A stretch of DNA of 39,080 nucleotides from Pseudomonas sp. ISL-84. GTDB taxonomy: Bacteria; Bacillota; Bacilli; Bacillales; Cytobacillaceae. The DNA lies in assembly GCA_018613035.1 (NCBI GenBank), contig JAGGRA010000057.1:1-39080 (forward strand), written 5' to 3'. This document shows, in pieces, positions 37,911 to 39,080 of this stretch. The notes under the pieces are model-generated. The model was not told the DNA's origin and did not search any database. It worked only from the letters and a program-made list of their open reading frames with translations. Position 1 is the stretch's first letter. Every line of letters begins with the position of its first letter. Both the position numbers and the translations under genes were made by a program.

Positions 37911-39022
37911 AGAAAATAAATGGGTATGAAATCATTCAATTGTTTGAACAGTACTCTCCAAAAGGATATGCGATGGAGGGTGACAAAATCGGCCTGCAAA
38001 TTGGAAAGCTCAGTAATCCTGTGCATAATGTCATGATAGCCCTTGATGTTTTGGAGGAAGTTGTGGATGAGGCAATTGAAAAAAATGTGCAGCTGATTAT
38101 TGCGCATCATCCGCTTATTTTCAGGCCTTTACAAAAGATTGCGACAGACTCTCCAGCCGGAAGAATTATTGAAAAGCTTATTAAACATGATATAGCAGTA
38201 TATGCAGCCCATACAAATCTTGATGTAGCCAAAGGCGGTGTCAATGATATGCTTGCGGAGGCTTTGCAGCTCTCCAAAACAGAAGTTTTATATCCAACGT
38301 TTGAAGCTGTATTGAAAAAGCTAGCTGTGTATGTGCCGGAAGAAAATGCAGAGGCATTAAAAAAGGCGCTTGGCGATGCTGGGGCAGGTGCAATTGGAAA
38401 CTACAGCCATTGTACGTTTTCTTCAACAGGGACCGGCCAATTTAAGCCAAACGAACAAGCCAATCCTCATATAGGTCAACAAGGTAAGCTTGAATCTGTT
38501 GCAGAGGTTCGAATAGAGACCATTTTTCCTGAGCATCTGGAGAAAAAGGTGCTTTCTGCGATGTTCAAAAACCATCCTTATGAAGAAGTAGCCTTTGATA
38601 TTTTCCAACTTGAAAACAAAGGAGAAGTTTTAGGCCTCGGCAAAGTAGGCGAAATCCGGGAAATGACATTGGAGGAATTTGCCGGACATGTAAAAACAAC
38701 TCTCGACGTAGAGAAAGTCCGCGTGGTAGGAGACCTTTCCTCAAAGGTTAAGAAAGTTGCTGTTCTTGGCGGTGATGGAAATAAGTATTTTATGTCCGCA
38801 AAAATGAAGGGTGCGGATGTTTATGTTACTGGAGATATGTATTATCATGTTGCGCACGATGCCATGATGGCGGGGTTGAATATAGTAGATCCAGGCCATA
38901 ATGTAGAAAAGGTAATGAAAAAAGGTGTCACAAGAAAATTGAAGCAGCTTTGTGCGGAAAAAGGGTATGAAGTATCGATTTTTCCTTCGGAGATACATAC
39001 GGATCCTTTTCAATTTATGTAA
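37907..39022 (+). CDS. yqfO: Nif3-like dinuclear metal center protein YqfO
   Basis: Nif3/GTP cyclohydrolase I type 2 homologue (371 aa; yqfO in B. subtilis). It is the long Gram-positive form, with a PII/CutA-like domain inserted at about 130-230 within the Nif3 fold. Metal-binding residues lie in IIAHHPLIF (about 64-72), AAHTNLDVA (near 104-112) and the late GDMYYHVAHDAM and VDPGHNVEK stretches. The start is GTG at 37907, overlapping the trmK stop, with GAGGGGGT upstream. The physiological role is unsettled. A strong terminator follows. Confidence 0.95.
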   Translation: MKKINGYEIIQLFEQYSPKGYAMEGDKIGLQIGKLSNPVHNVMIALDVLEEVVDEAIEKNVQLIIAHHPLIFRPLQKIATDSPAGRIIEKLIKHDIAVYAAHTNLDVAKGGVNDMLAEALQLSKTEVLYPTFEAVLKKLAVYVPEENAEALKKALGDAGAGAIGNYSHCTFSSTGTGQFKPNEQANPHIGQQGKLESVAEVRIETIFPEHLEKKVLSAMFKNHPYEEVAFDIFQLENKGEVLGLGKVGEIREMTLEEFAGHVKTTLDVEKVRVVGDLSSKVKKVAVLGGDGNKYFMSAKMKGADVYVTGDMYYHVAHDAMMAGLNIVDPGHNVEKVMKKGVTRKLKQLCAEKGYEVSIFPSEIHTDPFQFM

Positions 39023-39026
39023 AGGT

Positions 39027-39064
39027 AAAAAAAGAGCCGGTTTTCCTAAAAACCGGCTCTTTTT
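39027..39064. terminator. Strong terminator after yqfO
   Basis: AAAAAGAGCCGGTTTT with AAAACCGGCTCTTTTT: a long stem with a short CCTA loop and T-run, bidirectional in form. Confidence 0.93.
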
Positions 39065-39080
39065 GCATGTGCGCCCGGCA

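Overview
The window is a low-GC Firmicute chromosome segment, almost certainly from a Bacillaceae genus related to Bacillus (Cytobacillus/Mesobacillus-like). Proteins read as close relatives of Bacillus subtilis products, starts carry strong AGGAGG-type ribosome binding sites, and gene order follows the B. subtilis hemW-hrcA-grpE-dnaK-dnaJ ... dnaG-sigA-cccA-trmK-yqfO block. This is core chromosome, not a mobile island. I see no phage, transposase, CRISPR array, rRNA or tRNA gene.

Layout. 1-310: non-coding, holding a structured dispersed repeat. 329-9767: hemW, the HrcA/CIRCE-controlled hrcA-grpE-dnaK unit, then dnaJ, prmA, rsmE and mtaB (chaperones plus protein, rRNA and tRNA modification). 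9845-10616: deoC with its own promoter and a likely CcpA (cre) site. 10680-10798: a 21-bp tandem repeat. 10868-11788 (minus): Na/Pi-cotransporter-like yqeW. 12024-12656: rpsU-yqeY. 12734-13188 (minus): an unrecognised small gene, possibly frameshifted. 13415-16337: a sigma-W-type promoter driving an NfeD protein, floA and yqfB. 16403-18864: yqfC-yqfD-phoH. 19141-22170: pgpH-ybeY-dgkA. 22647-25045: cdd-era-yqzL-recO. 25080-28409: T-box-controlled glyQS. 28699-30181: ccpN-yqfL. 30569-34144: yqxD-dnaG-sigA. 34227-35997: a membrane protein and an acyl-CoA dehydrogenase, both absent from this place in B. subtilis as I recall it. 36446-39022: cccA, trmK and yqfO.

How it works together. The block is mostly housekeeping: protein folding, ribosome and tRNA maturation (prmA, rsmE, mtaB, ybeY, era, trmK), c-di-AMP turnover and lipid recycling (pgpH, dgkA), glycyl-tRNA supply, replication and transcription initiation (dnaG, sigA), and central carbon control (ccpN, yqfL, cre-deoC). 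Recognisable regulation includes CIRCE, a sigma-W promoter, a glycine T-box, a cre site and many intrinsic terminators.

The less ordinary material is between genes: (i) a family of about 200-bp repeats in at least five full, degraded or partial copies, whose sequence differences preserve base pairing; (ii) a heptad-coding 21-bp tandem repeat; (iii) two places where a gene's promoter or ribosome binding site sits inside the terminator of the gene before it; (iv) a probable AUU start for yqxD; (v) an 18-codon open frame with a strong ribosome binding site, abutting an unknown gene in another frame. No wholly new multi-gene system is evident.
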